DNA of 64,000 bases, from positions 62,001 through 126,000 of the forward strand of contig NZ_CXWE01000011.1 of assembly GCF_001404515.1 (NCBI RefSeq). Direction: 5' to 3'. Made by a program: the position numbers and the translations under genes. This stretch comes from Roseibium album (GTDB lineage: Bacteria > Pseudomonadota > Alphaproteobacteria > Rhizobiales > Stappiaceae). The notes under the pieces are model-generated. The model did not search any database, was not told where the DNA came from, and was given only the letters and a program-made list of their open reading frames with translations. Below, piece by piece: positions 63,315 to 64,000 of this stretch; the first letter of the stretch is position 1; each line of letters opens with the position of its first letter.

Positions 63315-64000
63315 ATGACGGACAACCTGGTTACCGATTGGGACGACGCTTACGCCAATGCAGCACATATCGAGGGAGCTGAAGATTTCCCGCCCAGATG
63401 GGCTGACGGTGCCGCCGCGTTCAGAAAAAACTGGGCCTCAAAGGAATTGGATATCGGTTATGGAAGATCGAGCCGGCAGAAGTTCGACCTTTTCTTTCCC
63501 ACACAAGCCTCCAAGGGGCTCGTGGTTTTCGTCCACGGTGGGTTCTGGCTGAAGTTCGACAAGAGCTACTGGTCGAAATACGCAAGCGGTGCACTGGCAC
63601 ATGGCTGGACAGTCTGCCTTCCCAGCTATGACCTTTCACCGGACGTGAGGATCAGTGACATCACACGACAGATCGGTTCTGCAATTTGTCTCGCGGGGGA
63701 ACGTGTCAACGGCCCGATAAGGCTGACAGGCCATTCTGCCGGCGGGCATCTGGTGACCCGGATGGTCTGTGACGATACTCCGCTTTCCGATGCCGTCCTC
63801 AACCGGGTTGAGTCCGTTGTCTCGATCAGTGGTCTTCACGATCTGCGTCCGCTCAGAAAGACAAAGATGAACCTCTCGTTTGGATTGTCTGAAGATGACG
63901 CGGTTGCCGAAAGTGCCGCGCTTAAAAAGCCGAAGAAGAACTGCAGCGTGACTGCGTGGGTCGGTTCGCTGGAGCGGCCGGAATTCGTTCGGCAGTCGCG
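63315..64000 (+). CDS. Alpha/beta hydrolase, arylformamidase-like (3' end beyond window)
   Basis: The frame starts at ATG 63315 (MTDNLVTDWDDAYANAAHIE) and is open to the window edge, 228 codons. VVFVHGGFWLKFDKSYW has the HGGxW oxyanion motif of arylformamidases, and LTGHSAGGHLVTRM is the nucleophile elbow with the catalytic serine. The family includes N-formylkynurenine formamidases and carboxylesterases. The Asp/His of the triad would lie beyond the edge. It is transcribed divergently from the acyl-CoA synthetase with a 150-base gap. Confidence 0.85.
   Translation, partial: MTDNLVTDWDDAYANAAHIEGAEDFPPRWADGAAAFRKNWASKELDIGYGRSSRQKFDLFFPTQASKGLVVFVHGGFWLKFDKSYWSKYASGALAHGWTVCLPSYDLSPDVRISDITRQIGSAICLAGERVNGPIRLTGHSAGGHLVTRMVCDDTPLSDAVLNRVESVVSISGLHDLRPLRKTKMNLSFGLSEDDAVAESAALKKPKKNCSVTAWVGSLERPEFVRQS

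Overview
The window is a chromosomal stretch of an alphaproteobacterium. Evidence for this is the gene order (HU, tRNA, complete nuo operon, birA, rnj, mce, DUF1467, proS, lolC/D, dnaE), LpxI in place of LpxH, a short ProRS without editing domain, and the alphaproteobacterial SOS box GTTC-N7-GTTC at lexA. Together these suggest a Stappiaceae-like (Roseibium/Labrenzia) or related marine member of the Hyphomicrobiales/Rhodobacterales. That genus-level placement is inference. No insertion sequence, integrase, phage or CRISPR array was seen.

Layout. 1-3053: end of an HU gene, tRNA-Val, a Na/Pi cotransporter-like protein and two identical tRNA-Asp genes. 3560-19467: all 14 nuo genes (A-N) of respiratory complex I in one direction, with extra reading frames inside the operon: a GFA-family protein between nuoC and nuoD, a 25-codon frame coupled to nuoD, and a 78-residue membrane protein between nuoH and nuoI. 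NuoE carries a helix-hairpin-helix tail. 19476-28008: birA, ribonuclease J, methylmalonyl-CoA epimerase, a DUF1467 protein, a reverse-strand VPLPA-CTERM protein, proS, lolC, lolD and a 32-residue small protein. 28175-31678: dnaE. 31984-32787: an isolated CpaB-like protein. 33138-47761: a translation / envelope block (rpsB, tsf, pyrH, frr, uppS, cdsA, dxr, rseP, bamA, lpxD, fabZ, lpxA, lpxI, lpxB). 48098-64000: more mixed content: a chemoreceptor, gltA, gltX, comEC, lexA, a LuxR-type solo regulator, a globin-coupled chemoreceptor, a tandem PPC-domain protein with an acyl-CoA synthetase, and the start of an arylformamidase-like hydrolase.

The most interesting observation is at 27846-28008. A 32-residue single-span membrane protein with a perfect Shine-Dalgarno lies behind a promoter whose -35/-10 spacer holds a perfect inverted-orientation SOS box (GAAC-N7-GAAC). 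The same architecture occurs at lexA in this window. This looks like an uncatalogued SOS-induced small membrane protein, comparable in size and control to the Caulobacter division inhibitor SidA. Other leads are a three-way-junction leader before rpsB, a terminator-like hairpin between nuoJ and nuoK, a reverse-strand intrinsic terminator with no gene in front of it near 23.8 kb, a nested 68-nt hairpin after lpxB, and a LuxR solo lacking canonical acyl-homoserine-lactone contacts.
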